Source: Bacillus sp. FJAT-45037
GTDB taxonomy: Bacteria > Bacillota > Bacilli > Bacillales > Bacillaceae_D
Direction of reading: 5' to 3'
Length of the DNA: 64,000 nt
Assembly (NCBI RefSeq): GCF_002797325.1
Contig: NZ_KZ454938.1
Location: 1,624,267 to 1,688,266 of the forward strand
The notes under the pieces were generated by a model that was not told the origin of the DNA, searched no databases, and saw only the letters and a list, made by a program, of their open reading frames with translations. The translations under genes and the position numbers were made by a program. Shown here piece by piece: positions 7,526 to 15,461 of the stretch; positions within the stretch are counted from its first letter, which is position 1, and each line of letters begins with the position of its first letter.

Positions 7526-7876
7526 TTGTTACATGAGCGTTTAAAGAAACTACGTAATGAACTTAAATTAACTCAAACTCAACTTGCGGAAAAACTTGAT
7601 ATAACTCGTGGCACTTATGCTCATTATGAAATAGGCAAGCGCCAACCTGACTATGAGACCCTTCAAAAGATAGCGGACTTCTTTGAGGTATCAGTGGATT
7701 ACCTCTTAGGACGCACTGACACACCCATACATATAGAACAAGAATCACCAGATGAAAACCTATTCTTTTTCGATGAGGAGAACGTAACAGAAGAGGAATT
7801 GGAGAAGTTAAAAGAACACTTGAAATACATTCGATGGCTTGCTGATCAGGAGAATGGGAAGGAAGAGAAGAAGTGA
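7526..7876 (+). CDS. Phage repressor, XRE family (CI-like)
   Basis: A 116-residue repressor translated from TTG at 7526, with GGGGG at 7514-7518 as the ribosome site. The XRE helix-turn-helix covers residues 4-58 (LKKLRNELKLTQTQLAEKLD, then YAHYEIGKRQPDYET), followed by FFEVSVDYLLGRTD, the signature end of this domain. The C-terminal third is very acidic and short. There is no Ser-Lys autoprotease domain of the LexA/CI type. Inactivation is therefore more likely to be by proteolysis through an ImmA-type protease, and such a gene is at 9060. It faces the cro-like gene across the operator cluster and should bind the GTAGC-N5-GCTAC sites. Confidence 0.88.
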   Translation: MLHERLKKLRNELKLTQTQLAEKLDITRGTYAHYEIGKRQPDYETLQKIADFFEVSVDYLLGRTDTPIHIEQESPDENLFFFDEENVTEEELEKLKEHLKYIRWLADQENGKEEKK

Positions 7877-7938
7877 CAATAAGACACAGCATGAGTTAAA
7901 GTCATGTCTATGTTTTACTGAAAAGGGAGGGTAAAAAC

Positions 7939-8076
7939 ATGACCAAAAAGAAACAGACTGATGGAATTTTCTCTGGTAAGACTAAAAAAACATTTTTTGG
8001 TGAATCACTTACAGACAAAAAAGCAGAAGAAGTTTTAAAGATGATTAAAACTTCTCCAAAAAGGGGGAATAAATAA
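7939..8076 (+). CDS. Tiny lysine-rich ORF downstream of repressor (45 aa)
   Basis: Forty-five residues, MTKKKQTDGIFSGKTKKTFF at the start and MIKTSPKRGNK at the end, strongly basic. A good ribosome site (GGGAGG) precedes the ATG, and the next ORF starts one base after its stop behind its own AAAGGGGG. No membrane segment. The two tiny genes follow the repressor in the same direction, so they should be expressed in the lysogen. The function is unknown. Confidence 0.6.
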   Translation: MTKKKQTDGIFSGKTKKTFFGESLTDKKAEEVLKMIKTSPKRGNK

Positions 8077-8211
8077 ATGCAAAAGAAAGTTGACTCATCC
8101 AAGATTATTAAGTCCCTTACATTTAGAGATGCTGAAAGTACCTTATCTCAGATTACTGCTAAACCGCAAAGTAGCACTAGTAATTCAGGTAGCACAAAAA
8201 AAGAGAAGTAA
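8077..8211 (+). CDS. Tiny ORF, second of a pair downstream of repressor (44 aa)
   Basis: Forty-four residues, MQKKVDSSKIIKSLTFRDAE at the start, with a Ser/Thr-rich tail ending STKKEK. Its ATG follows the previous stop by one base, and AAGGGGG inside the upstream ORF is its ribosome site. It ends within a bidirectional terminator hairpin. No family is recognised. It may be a structured leader or an antitoxin-like peptide, but nothing in the sequence proves this. Confidence 0.55.
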   Translation: MQKKVDSSKIIKSLTFRDAESTLSQITAKPQSSTSNSGSTKKEK

Positions 8212-8226
8212 TTTAATGCTTCTCTT
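8196..8226. terminator. Bidirectional terminator between convergent genes
   Basis: Arms AAGAGAAG (8201-8208) and CTTCTCTT (8219-8226) form an 8-bp stem. A T-rich run follows on both strands (seven A on the plus strand before the stem). It covers the stops of the tiny ORF and the convergent membrane-protein gene. Confidence 0.7.
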
Positions 8227-8917
8227 CTTCTTGTGTCTCGCCATTATTAAGTTGATGCCCTTGATTATGATACTCTTCTTGAATTTTATTTATCTCAATA
8301 TCAAATATTTTCACTACAGTTGAGGTTTTACTATCGATGTATGTCAATCTTGGTTCCGTAAATTCATGCTTAACCTTTTCTATAACTGATGATCCAATTA
8401 ATATAAATTCTCTATCTCTCTCCTCTGTTAATGAAACAGTTTTCAAAATGCCCCATTGTCCATTAACTGGATCCGAAAGCGGACAAATAAAAACAACTTT
8501 AGTTCCCTCACTATCAAAAGCCTCTTCCCATACCGAAACAATTTGTCGAGTGGTTAGTCCTGTGCTTCCTCTGTTGTAATTTATAAACTTATTCATTAAC
8601 TTCCTTAAGAATAGTACCCAAACTTCAGCAACGAAATAAACTATTATAAGGTTTATTACAAAATAAATTAATAAAAACTGAATATCGTCTGCAGCCTTAG
8701 ACAAAGCAGTTAGACCATTGATTTCATAGTTAAACCATGTATTTAGTATGAGTAAACTAAATGAAACTGCTGGGATTGTGAAGCAAAGGATCATTACAAT
8801 TTTTTCTATGTTAGATTTATTTTTATTTGAAGTATTTGATACATATTCACTCCAGTTATAAGCTAATACCCCAGGCAGAATAAATAGAATAGTGGATATT
8901 ATTGCTTTCAATTCCAT
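8213..8917 (-). CDS. Three-helix membrane protein with cytosolic domain, DUF6338-like
   Basis: A 234-residue integral membrane protein. Predicted membrane helices: about residues 3-20 (IISTILFILPGVLAYNW), 38-60 (IEKIVMILCFTIPAVSFSLL) and 80-104 (IQFLLIYFVINLIIVYFVAE). The remaining 125 residues are soluble, with a WEEAFDSEGTKVVFICPLSD...GQWGILKTVSL...REFILIGSS pattern. The PG in the first helix and the G-x-hydrophobic-x-S beta segment resemble DUF6338, an uncharacterised membrane family; I hold this loosely. It is the only minus-strand gene in the repressor-to-integrase segment and has its own ribosome site (AAGAGGTG). That places it as a lysogenic-conversion cargo gene, for example superinfection exclusion. 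Confidence 0.6.
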   Translation of the reverse strand: MELKAIISTILFILPGVLAYNWSEYVSNTSNKNKSNIEKIVMILCFTIPAVSFSLLILNTWFNYEINGLTALSKAADDIQFLLIYFVINLIIVYFVAEVWVLFLRKLMNKFINYNRGSTGLTTRQIVSVWEEAFDSEGTKVVFICPLSDPVNGQWGILKTVSLTEERDREFILIGSSVIEKVKHEFTEPRLTYIDSKTSTVVKIFDIEINKIQEEYHNQGHQLNNGETQEEEKH

Positions 8918-9008
8918 CGGATCACCTCTTATTCATATTTTATCATTAACTTTATAATCTTTGTGCTTAAAGAGTATGATTTCTCAATAATTGGTCTTTT
9001 ACTTTTTC

Positions 9009-9037
9009 TTTACAACACGAACAAACGTTTGTATAAT
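9009..9037 (+). promoter_or_regulatory. SOS-controlled promoter of immA-int with LexA/DinR box
   Basis: TTTACA (9009-9014) and TATAAT (9032-9037) are 17 bp apart. The spacer contains CGAAC-AAAC-GTTTG at 9018-9031. This is a symmetric match to the Bacillus DinR/LexA box (CGAAC-N4-GTTYG type) that touches the -10, so LexA would block initiation until DNA damage. Confidence 0.8.
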
Positions 9038-9059
9038 TGGGCACAAAGAGGTGTTTTAA

Positions 9060-9578
9060 ATGAAATATTACCCTACCCCATTAGAATCATGGGTGTCTAG
9101 ACTATATAGGCAACTCGGCATCTTATCACCACATGATATTAATGAGCATGATATTGCACGTTATTTTCGTATCTATTTGTTTTACAAACCTATCCTTTCT
9201 TATTGCTATGAAAAGGGTTCTTTTAAATCAATTACCATTGATTCACGCTTAGACAAGCATACACAAAGAGAAGTATTCTTTCACGAGCTTTGTCATTTAC
9301 TACGGCATTGTGGATGGCAATCTGGGATGTTGGAGAAGGCTTTTAAAGAACTCCAGGAATATGATTCAGTAAATTTCACTCGTTATGCCGCCATCCCTTT
9401 TCACATGCTAAATCAAATAAACTTTCATGATGAAAACCTTATTATGAATATATCTGAGCAATTTGGAGTGACAGAAACATTAGCTGCCCATCGGATAGAA
9501 CGTATAAAAAACAGCGCAGTGAGCAGAATCATGGAAAAAGGAGTTGAAAAATATGGGGATCTCTTATCGCAAACATGA
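9060..9578 (+). CDS. ImmA/IrrE-type zinc metalloprotease
   Basis: A 172-residue protein with the gluzincin motif HELCH at residues 90-94 in the context FFHELCHLLRH, and a C-terminal helical part typical of ImmA/IrrE proteases. The usual downstream E-x-x-A-N-x-F-A ligand segment is diverged (QEYDSVNFTRYAAIPFHML). In ICEBs1 and similar elements, ImmA cleaves the cognate XRE repressor after DNA damage. Here the repressor at 7526 lacks an autoprotease domain, so this is the likely inactivator. It is driven by a promoter with a LexA box and overlaps the integrase gene, tying repressor removal and excision together. Confidence 0.88.
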   Translation: MKYYPTPLESWVSRLYRQLGILSPHDINEHDIARYFRIYLFYKPILSYCYEKGSFKSITIDSRLDKHTQREVFFHELCHLLRHCGWQSGMLEKAFKELQEYDSVNFTRYAAIPFHMLNQINFHDENLIMNISEQFGVTETLAAHRIERIKNSAVSRIMEKGVEKYGDLLSQT

Positions 9579-10698
9579 TAATGGACAATGGGAATATCGT
9601 ATATCTTATGCTGATCCAGTCACTGCGAAGCGTAAAGAAAAGTCTAAACGTGGATTTAAAAGCAAACCTGAAGCAAGATATGCAGCTCAAGAAATGGAAA
9701 AAAAACTACTCGAAGGATTAGAGGAAAGTGATGTATCCTTAAAGCATTTTATTAATGAGTGGTTATACGAATATAAGAAACCCATTCTACGGAAAAACAC
9801 TTTTGAGATACATAAGAGGAATATTGAGAACCACATACTCCCCTACTTCAAGGAAATACAGCTTAAGAAAATTAAACCAATCATGTATCAAAAATTTATT
9901 AATTATTTGGTTGAGAAAGGTTACTCAAAACGTACAGTTGAGATTGTTCACGGCACTATGTATTCAGCACTCGATAAGGCTGTTACTTTACAAAAACTTG
10001 AGAATAACCCTTGTAACGGTGCGGTAATAACTACAACCAAGTCAACAAAAGAAGGGAAGATACAATATCTCAATTCAAACCAAGTTCCTCTCTTTCTTCA
10101 AGAATGTTATCAGTACGATTATATTTATTGGATTTTCTTCAAAACACTTGTGGAAACTGGAATGAGGAAAGGTGAAGCAGCAGCATTACAATGGAACGAC
10201 ATCGATCTAAAAGAAGCTAAAATCACTATCAGTAAAACATTAGATTTTAGTGCTAAAAACGATGATGAGTTATTTGGAGAAACAAAAACATACCATTCAG
10301 CTAGAACTATCACTATGGGTACCCCTCTTGCCAAAGTATTACATGAACATAAGAAATGGCAAAATCAGAACAAAATAGTCTTAAATGAAGTCTATAAGCA
10401 TGATTTGAATTTAGTGCTCTGTCGTAAAGATGGTAGCCATATGCCAAAAAGCACTTTGTTCAATGCTTTTAGAAGAATATTGAAACGTTGTGACATATCT
10501 CCCCTTCCTATTCATGCCTTAAGACATACTCATGCGGTGATCCTTTTAGAGAGTGGAGCAAGTATTAAATATATACAAGAACGACTCGGCCATGGAAGTA
10601 TGCAAATTACAGCCGATGTATATTCACATATTTCAGAAAAACTGGAACGATCCACAATAGATAAATACGATGAGTACATGAGTAAGCTTGAGAAATAG
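9553..10698 (+). CDS. int: Phage tyrosine integrase
   Basis: A 381-residue site-specific recombinase. An ATG at 9553 with AAAAAGGAG 9 bases upstream is preferred over the TTG at 9544. The N-terminal 50 residues form an arm-binding domain (GQWEYRISYADP, KSKRGFKSKPEA), followed by a SAM-like core-binding domain (about 60-150) and the catalytic domain. Catalytic residues are Arg205 (TGMRKGEAA), Lys near 238 (GETKTY), His321 and Arg324 (HALRHTH), His347 (RLGHGS) and Tyr357 (DVYSHI), all present. It overlaps immA by 26 bp and is next to the junction with host glnA, so it should act on the att site located just downstream. Confidence 0.95.
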   Translation: MGISYRKHDNGQWEYRISYADPVTAKRKEKSKRGFKSKPEARYAAQEMEKKLLEGLEESDVSLKHFINEWLYEYKKPILRKNTFEIHKRNIENHILPYFKEIQLKKIKPIMYQKFINYLVEKGYSKRTVEIVHGTMYSALDKAVTLQKLENNPCNGAVITTTKSTKEGKIQYLNSNQVPLFLQECYQYDYIYWIFFKTLVETGMRKGEAAALQWNDIDLKEAKITISKTLDFSAKNDDELFGETKTYHSARTITMGTPLAKVLHEHKKWQNQNKIVLNEVYKHDLNLVLCRKDGSHMPKSTLFNAFRRILKRCDISPLPIHALRHTHAVILLESGASIKYIQERLGHGSMQITADVYSHISEKLERSTIDKYDEYMSKLEK

Positions 10699-10780
10699 CT
10701 TTTTATTTTTGTAAATAAGTGTGGGTGTTTCGTGGGTGCGTGTGTAATTTAGGTGATGATCAGTAATTTCACCCACAAAA
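10699..10780. other. Prophage right end: candidate att/arm-type sites
   Basis: This gap between int and the glnA terminator contains GTGGGTG at 10721-10727 and again at 10732-10738 (11-bp period, one helical turn), plus the inverted copy CACCCAC at 10770-10776. Direct repeats with such spacing beside an integrase gene look like arm-type integrase sites. The att core itself is not identifiable with only one prophage end visible. Confidence 0.5.
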
Positions 10781-10814
10781 GAAAAACCCTCAATGCTTGT
10801 CGCATCAAGGGTTT
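10781..10814 (-). terminator. glnA terminator
   Basis: Seven bases after the glnA stop. The stem is AAACCCTTGATGC / GCATTGAGGGTTT (two imperfect pairs), followed by TTTTTCTTTT on the minus strand. The prophage junction must lie just beyond or within it. Confidence 0.85.
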
Positions 10815-10820
10815 CTGATC

Positions 10821-12170
10821 TTAGTATGAACTCATGTATTGCTCGCGCTCCCAAGGGTGAACTTGTGTACGGAACATATCCCACTCAATTTCTTTTGCTT
10901 CAACGAAGTGCTCAATTGCATGTTCGCCTAATGCTTTAACTAGAACTTCATCTTGCACAAGTTTGTCAAGAGCTTCTTTTAATGTAGCAGGTAGGTCATT
11001 GATACCCTCTTCTACACGCTCTTCTTTACTCATTACATAGATGTTGCGATCTGTTGCAGGTGGTGGAGTCATTTTGTTCTTAATTCCATCAAGTCCTGCA
11101 GCAAGTAGTACAGCCATAGCAAGGTATGGGTTAGCTGCTGGGTCTGGGCTACGTACTTCAATACGAGTACTAATACCACGTGATGAAGGAATACGTACAA
11201 GTGGACTGCGGTTTCTCATTGACCAAGCCACATATACAGGTGCTTCGTAACCTGGAACTAAGCGTTTGTATGAGTTAATGATCGGGTTAGTGATTGCAGT
11301 GAATGCCTCAGCATGAGCTAGTGTACCACCTAAGAAATGCATTGCCGTTTCACTTAATTGTGTGTCAGTAGATTCATCAAAGAATACGTTCCCGTCTTTA
11401 TCGAATAATGACATGTTACAGTGCATACCTGAACCATTTACACCGAATAAAGGTTTTGGCATGAACGTTGCGTGTAAACCATGCTTACGTGCGATCGTTT
11501 TAACAACCAATTTGAACGTTTGAATGTTATCACAAGCTGTGATCGCATCTGCATATTTGAAATCAATTTCATGTTGACCAGGAGCTACCTCATGGTGAGA
11601 AGCTTCAATGTCAAAGCCCATGTCCTCAAGCTCAAGTACGATATCACGACGGCAGTTTTCCCCTAGATCTGTTGGTGACAAATCGAAATAACCACCTTTA
11701 TCGTTTAATTCAAGAGTTGGTTCACCTTTTTCATCATTTTTGAATAAGAAGAATTCAGGCTCTGGTCCAATGTTGAATGCTGTAAATCCTAACTCATCTG
11801 CTTCTTTTAATACGCGTTTTAAGATTCCACGAGGGTCTCCTTCAAACGGCGTTGGCTCTTCTCCAGGCTTACCAGGCATATAAATGTCACAAATTAAACG
11901 AGCGACTTTACCTTTTTCTGGTGTCCAAGGGAATACCACCCATGTATCTAGATCTGGATATAGGTACATATCAGATTCCTCGATACGAACAAATCCTTCA
12001 ATTGATGAGCCATCAAACATCATTTTGTTATCAAGTGCTTTTGAAAGCTGATCAACTGGGATTTCAACATTTTTAATTGTACCTAGTAGATCGGAGAATT
12101 GTAGACGAATAAATCGAACGTTATCTTCCTCGGCAATTCGCATAATGTCTTCGTTTGTGAACTTTGGCAT
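10821..12170 (-). CDS. glnA: Glutamine synthetase type I (GSI-alpha)
   Basis: A 449-residue GlnA that makes glutamine from glutamate, ammonium and ATP. Family signatures are present: FDGSSIEGF (about 52-60), the metal-site [13 protein letters not shown] (about 188-200), the ATP-site [18 protein letters not shown] (about 242) and [15 protein letters not shown] (about 305). The length is close to the B. subtilis enzyme (444). No 25-residue adenylylation-type insertion is evident, as expected for a GSI-alpha that is instead controlled by feedback and by GlnR. It is cotranscribed with glnR 118 bp upstream. In Bacillus, feedback-inhibited GlnA also modulates TnrA and GlnR. The gene is intact although the prophage is inserted just downstream. 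Confidence 0.98.
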   Translation of the reverse strand: MPKFTNEDIMRIAEEDNVRFIRLQFSDLLGTIKNVEIPVDQLSKALDNKMMFDGSSIEGFVRIEESDMYLYPDLDTWVVFPWTPEKGKVARLICDIYMPGKPGEEPTPFEGDPRGILKRVLKEADELGFTAFNIGPEPEFFLFKNDEKGEPTLELNDKGGYFDLSPTDLGENCRRDIVLELEDMGFDIEASHHEVAPGQHEIDFKYADAITACDNIQTFKLVVKTIARKHGLHATFMPKPLFGVNGSGMHCNMSLFDKDGNVFFDESTDTQLSETAMHFLGGTLAHAEAFTAITNPIINSYKRLVPGYEAPVYVAWSMRNRSPLVRIPSSRGISTRIEVRSPDPAANPYLAMAVLLAAGLDGIKNKMTPPPATDRNIYVMSKEERVEEGINDLPATLKEALDKLVQDEVLVKALGEHAIEHFVEAKEIEWDMFRTQVHPWEREQYMSSY

Positions 12171-12215
12171 GTTATGTAATCCCCTTCCAATAGTTAAAGA
12201 AATGTATTTTGTAGA

Positions 12216-12265
12216 ATCGGTTTCCTTAGAGTAGAATACCCTCTTCTGCCTTAAATGAAACCGAT
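12216..12265 (-). repeat. Inverted repeat between glnR and glnA
   Basis: Perfect 9-bp arms ATCGGTTTC (12216-12224) and GAAACCGAT (12257-12265) enclose a 32-nt loop. There is no T-run after it, so it is more likely an mRNA processing or stability element than a terminator. Confidence 0.5.
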
Positions 12266-12288
12266 CCTGACAATTTAGTTAGGCTAAA

Positions 12289-12690
12289 TTAGTAAAAGAA
12301 TCGTGATAGTTGACCTTGGATGATCGAGGCTCTTCCATTTCGCCCTGCCATCATGAGATCTTTCTTCAAGTGATGTCGTAATTCTTTGTCTGTAAGAGAT
12401 TTATTTCCCATCTCTTCACTTTTTTTCTCTGCATTCAGTTGAACTTGTTGTTTCATCTGAATAATTTGTTTAATGCCTTGAATGTTGACCTTCTGATCAA
12501 GTAGCGACTTGATCTCAAGTAATCGATCGACATCGTTAAATGAGAAAAGGCGCTGGTTTCCATCCGTTCTAGCAGGCTTGATGAGCTCATGTTGCTCATA
12601 ATAACGCACTTGTCTTGCTGTAAGCTCGGTAAGCTTCATCACAATCCCGATAGGAAATAACGGCATGCTGCGACGAACATCATCATTCAT
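12289..12690 (-). CDS. glnR: MerR-family nitrogen repressor GlnR
   Basis: A 133-residue MerR-type regulator that represses glnRA in nitrogen excess. The ATG at 12690 ([20 protein letters not shown]) has AAAGGAGG 7 bp upstream; a GTG one codon earlier is too close to it. The winged helix ([20 protein letters not shown], then [15 protein letters not shown]) is nearly identical in pattern to B. subtilis GlnR, and the C-terminal tail ends QGQLSRFFY, matching the RFF-type C-terminal segment that senses feedback-inhibited GlnA. Two GlnR operators lie upstream at 12731-12747 and 12754-12770, so it autoregulates. Confidence 0.97.
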   Translation of the reverse strand: MNDDVRRSMPLFPIGIVMKLTELTARQVRYYEQHELIKPARTDGNQRLFSFNDVDRLLEIKSLLDQKVNIQGIKQIIQMKQQVQLNAEKKSEEMGNKSLTDKELRHHLKKDLMMAGRNGRASIIQGQLSRFFY

Positions 12691-12719
12691 CACGCAACCT
12701 CCTTTGCTTCTTGTAACCT

Positions 12720-12770
12720 AGTATAATACATGTTAACTTACATGTCAAATGCATGTCAGCTTATCTAACA
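12720..12770 (-). promoter_or_regulatory. glnRA promoter with two GlnR operators
   Basis: On the minus strand TTGACA (12743-12748) and TATACT (12720-12725) are spaced 17 bp. A perfect GlnR/TnrA box, TGTTA-N7-TGACA, sits at 12754-12770 just upstream of the -35. A second, TGACA-N7-TAACA, at 12731-12747 overlaps the -35. The second has the same first-half deviation as I recall for the B. subtilis glnRA2 site. Confidence 0.9.
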
Positions 12771-12794
12771 TAATTATTGCGATATAAAATCCGA

Positions 12795-12826
12795 CAAAAA
12801 AACACGCCCAACCTAGGTTGAACGCG
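12795..12826 (-). terminator. ynbB terminator
   Basis: Stem ACGCGTTCAACC / GGTTGGGCGTGT (with G-U pairs), followed by seven T on the minus strand, directly after the ynbB stop. Confidence 0.8.
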
Positions 12827-12836
12827 TCCTTATATT

Positions 12837-14084
12837 CTACATAATTCGGTCTAATGCTTTTAAGACCGCTAATTTCACGTGCTCATACGTTAATCCACCT
12901 TGAACATAGGCGGTATAAGGCGCACGAATTGGACCATCAGCAGTTAGTTCAATGCTTGCCCCTTGAATAAACGTACCAGCTGCCATAATTACATCATCCT
13001 CATAACCAGGCATATAACTAGGTTGTGGAGTGACGTGAGCATTAATTGGAGAAGCTGCTTGGATTTCTTGGCAAAATGAAATCATTTTCTCGGCGTTTTC
13101 AAATCGAACCGATTGAATTAAATCCGTCCGACGCTCTCGCCAGCTAGGTGTTGTATTCATCCCCGCTTCCTCTAAAGCTGCAGCGGTAAAGATCGCCCCT
13201 TTCAGTGATTGTGAAACGACATGTGGCGCAAGGAAAAATCCTTGATACATCTCTAACAAGCTATATAAACTCGCACCACCTTCTGCCCCTATACCAGGAG
13301 CTGCTAATCGGTAGGATGCCAGTTCGATAAGTTTTTCATCTCCTACTATATATCCTCCCGTTTTGACTATCCCTCCACCTGGATTTTTAATTAATGAGCC
13401 TGCAATCATATTCGCCCCAACTTGAGTTGGTTCTAATTTTTCAACAAACTCCCCGTAGCAATTATCAACGAACACAATCACATCTTCTTTAATAGAGCGG
13501 ATAAAATCAATCATTTCTTTAATTTGCGCGATATGGTAGGACGGGCGATCTCCATATCCTTTTGAACGCTGAATACCGATTACCTTTGTCTTAACCGTCA
13601 AAGCCTTAGTAATCGCCTCTTTATCAATCCAGTTCTCCTCTGTTAAGGGTATGGCTTGATAACTGATACCAAATTCTTTTAATGAGCCATTACCATTGCC
13701 TCTAATTCCAACAATCTCTTCAAGTGTGTCATAAGGCTTTCCGGTTATATAGAGGAGTTCATCACCAGGACGCAACACGCCAAAAAGAGCGGTTGCGATC
13801 GCATGGGTTCCAGAAATAATTTGTGAGCGTACTAGCGCTGCTTCCCCACCAAATACATCTGCATAAATCGATTCTAATGTATCTCTTCCCGCATCATCAT
13901 ATCCATAACCTGTTGAAGGTGTAAAATGAAAATCTGAGACTTGATGTTTTTTGAACGATTCCATGACCTTTGCTTGATTAAACAACGCAATGTCTTCGAT
14001 CAACTTATGATGAGAAGCAATCTTTTTTTCAACCGTATCGACTATTGATGTAATCTGTGATGCATGTGTAAACTGTTCAAACAT
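12837..14084 (-). CDS. ynbB: PLP-dependent methionine gamma-lyase-family protein (YnbB, 'aluminium resistance')
   Basis: A 415-residue fold-type I PLP enzyme of the Cys/Met-metabolism superfamily, in the branch named for aluminium resistance. Visible features: SGTHAIATALFGVLRPGDEL (about 90-112), the substrate-loop YGYDDAGRDTLE (60-71), FVDNCYGEFVE (about 204-214) and the cofactor lysine region AGSLIKNPGGGIVKTGGY (about 228-246). The length agrees with B. subtilis YnbB (about 420). The physiological reaction is not established; C-S lyase activity is the family expectation. It lies 30 bp downstream of hflX, so the two are probably one transcript, as in other bacilli. Confidence 0.93.
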   Translation of the reverse strand: MFEQFTHASQITSIVDTVEKKIASHHKLIEDIALFNQAKVMESFKKHQVSDFHFTPSTGYGYDDAGRDTLESIYADVFGGEAALVRSQIISGTHAIATALFGVLRPGDELLYITGKPYDTLEEIVGIRGNGNGSLKEFGISYQAIPLTEENWIDKEAITKALTVKTKVIGIQRSKGYGDRPSYHIAQIKEMIDFIRSIKEDVIVFVDNCYGEFVEKLEPTQVGANMIAGSLIKNPGGGIVKTGGYIVGDEKLIELASYRLAAPGIGAEGGASLYSLLEMYQGFFLAPHVVSQSLKGAIFTAAALEEAGMNTTPSWRERRTDLIQSVRFENAEKMISFCQEIQAASPINAHVTPQPSYMPGYEDDVIMAAGTFIQGASIELTADGPIRAPYTAYVQGGLTYEHVKLAVLKALDRIM

Positions 14085-14114
14085 AGATATGATGACTCCT
14101 TTAGTTGTTGTGCT

Positions 14115-15380
14115 TTACTTTACTTGTCGTTCTTCAATTGTATGATAGATCGGTGTTTGCATAAGCGCATAACCATCTAGTGTATAAACTTCATTCTCTT
14201 CATCAAACGTTTGACTGACAAGCATCGTCTCTTGTCTTACTTTAGCAAGTAATTGACCTTCATGCGCTTGCAAAACAATCTGATAAGGAACCATTAATGC
14301 CTTCAGTTGCTGTTCAATCTCATGGTGTAAGCGTGTGAGATCGGTTGGGTTTAATGCACTGATTTCGATAGTAGGACGCGCATGTGATGGAATAAACTCA
14401 GGCATCTTTCTTTCTGATTTATTGTACACAATGAGTTGCGGAATTGAATGCGCTTCTAGTTCATCTATTAGTTTTTGCACAGTTCGCTCATGTTGCTCGT
14501 AATCCTCGTTTGAGCAATCAACGACATGCAAAAGTAGATCTGCTTCTTTCAGCTCTTCTAGAGTCGACCGGAACGCAGCGACAAGGGAGGTTGGCAAGTC
14601 TTGAATAAAACCAACCGTATCAGATAATAGTACGTTAAAGCCACTAGGTAATGTTAACTGCCTTGTGGTTGGATCAAGCGTTGCAAACAATTGATCCTCT
14701 TCTAAAGTATCTGCTAGTGTAAGACGATTAAGTATAGTGGATTTCCCAGCATTGGTGTATCCAACTAAAGCAAGCTGAACAACAGAACGTCGCTTACGTT
14801 TTTCTCTGTATCTTTCACGATGGTGAACGACCGATTCTAATTGACGTTCTATTTCTGTCACTCGTCTTCTAATATGACGACGATCGGTTTCTAATTGAGT
14901 CTCACCAGGACCTCTCGTCCCAATTCCGCCACCTTGTCTTGAAAGAGCTAGTCCTTGTCCTGATAGTCTCGGTAATAAATAGCTTAATTGAGCCAGTTCC
15001 ACTTGAAGTTTACCTTCGCGCGACTTTGCTCTTTGGGCAAATATATCTAATATGAGTTGCGTGCGGTCTATAACAGGCACATCACAACTTGCATGCAAAT
15101 TTCTCATTTGACTTGGTTGGAGTTCATCATTAAATATGACGATATCAGGTTCTTGTTCTTCAATTAGAAGAGCTAATTCTTCAACCTTACCGCGACCAAT
15201 ATACGTCGCAGACTCTACCTTTTCTCTTTTTTGCGTGATCGTACCTACCACTTCGCCTTTTGCTGTTTTTACAAGACTCATTAGCTCTTGCATTGACTGC
15301 AGAAACTCTTCATCCGTTCGATTGACCTGACAGCCAACTAAAACGACACGCTCGATCTCACTTTGTTTAATTTCTTCCAT
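14115..15380 (-). CDS. hflX: Ribosome-associated GTPase HflX (YnbA)
   Basis: A GTPase of about 421 residues from the ATG at 15380 ([20 protein letters not shown]), with AAGGA upstream. Earlier TTG and ATG starts (15410, 15392) have no spaced ribosome site. HflX splits or rescues ribosomes. The N-terminal HflX domain contains [12 protein letters not shown] and [13 protein letters not shown], then the glycine-rich linker [19 protein letters not shown]. The G domain has G1 GYTNAGKS, G2 region FATLDPT, and G3 DTVGF. The G4 motif reads NKSE instead of NKxD, an unusual change at the guanine-specificity Asp. It is co-directional with ynbB. Confidence 0.95.
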   Translation of the reverse strand: MEEIKQSEIERVVLVGCQVNRTDEEFLQSMQELMSLVKTAKGEVVGTITQKREKVESATYIGRGKVEELALLIEEQEPDIVIFNDELQPSQMRNLHASCDVPVIDRTQLILDIFAQRAKSREGKLQVELAQLSYLLPRLSGQGLALSRQGGGIGTRGPGETQLETDRRHIRRRVTEIERQLESVVHHRERYREKRKRRSVVQLALVGYTNAGKSTILNRLTLADTLEEDQLFATLDPTTRQLTLPSGFNVLLSDTVGFIQDLPTSLVAAFRSTLEELKEADLLLHVVDCSNEDYEQHERTVQKLIDELEAHSIPQLIVYNKSERKMPEFIPSHARPTIEISALNPTDLTRLHHEIEQQLKALMVPYQIVLQAHEGQLLAKVRQETMLVSQTFDEENEVYTLDGYALMQTPIYHTIEERQVK

Positions 15381-15424
15381 TATGGCCCACATCCTTACCC
15401 GAGTCTTCAACCTTATTTATACGC

Positions 15425-15456
15425 AAAAAAGCCGAGACGGGTTGCGCTCGGCTTTT
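15425..15456 (-). terminator. spoVK terminator
   Basis: Stem GCCGAG / CTCGGC extended by A-U pairs (AAAAGCCGAG / CTCGGCTTTTTT) with a 10-nt loop, immediately after the spoVK stop at 15462. Confidence 0.9.
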
Positions 15457-15461
15457 AATCG

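Noticed and set aside
10633-10884. An 83-codon minus-strand reading frame across the int-glnA junction
   Set aside because: It overlaps both the int 3' end and the glnA 3' end in another frame, has no ribosome site and crosses the glnA terminator.
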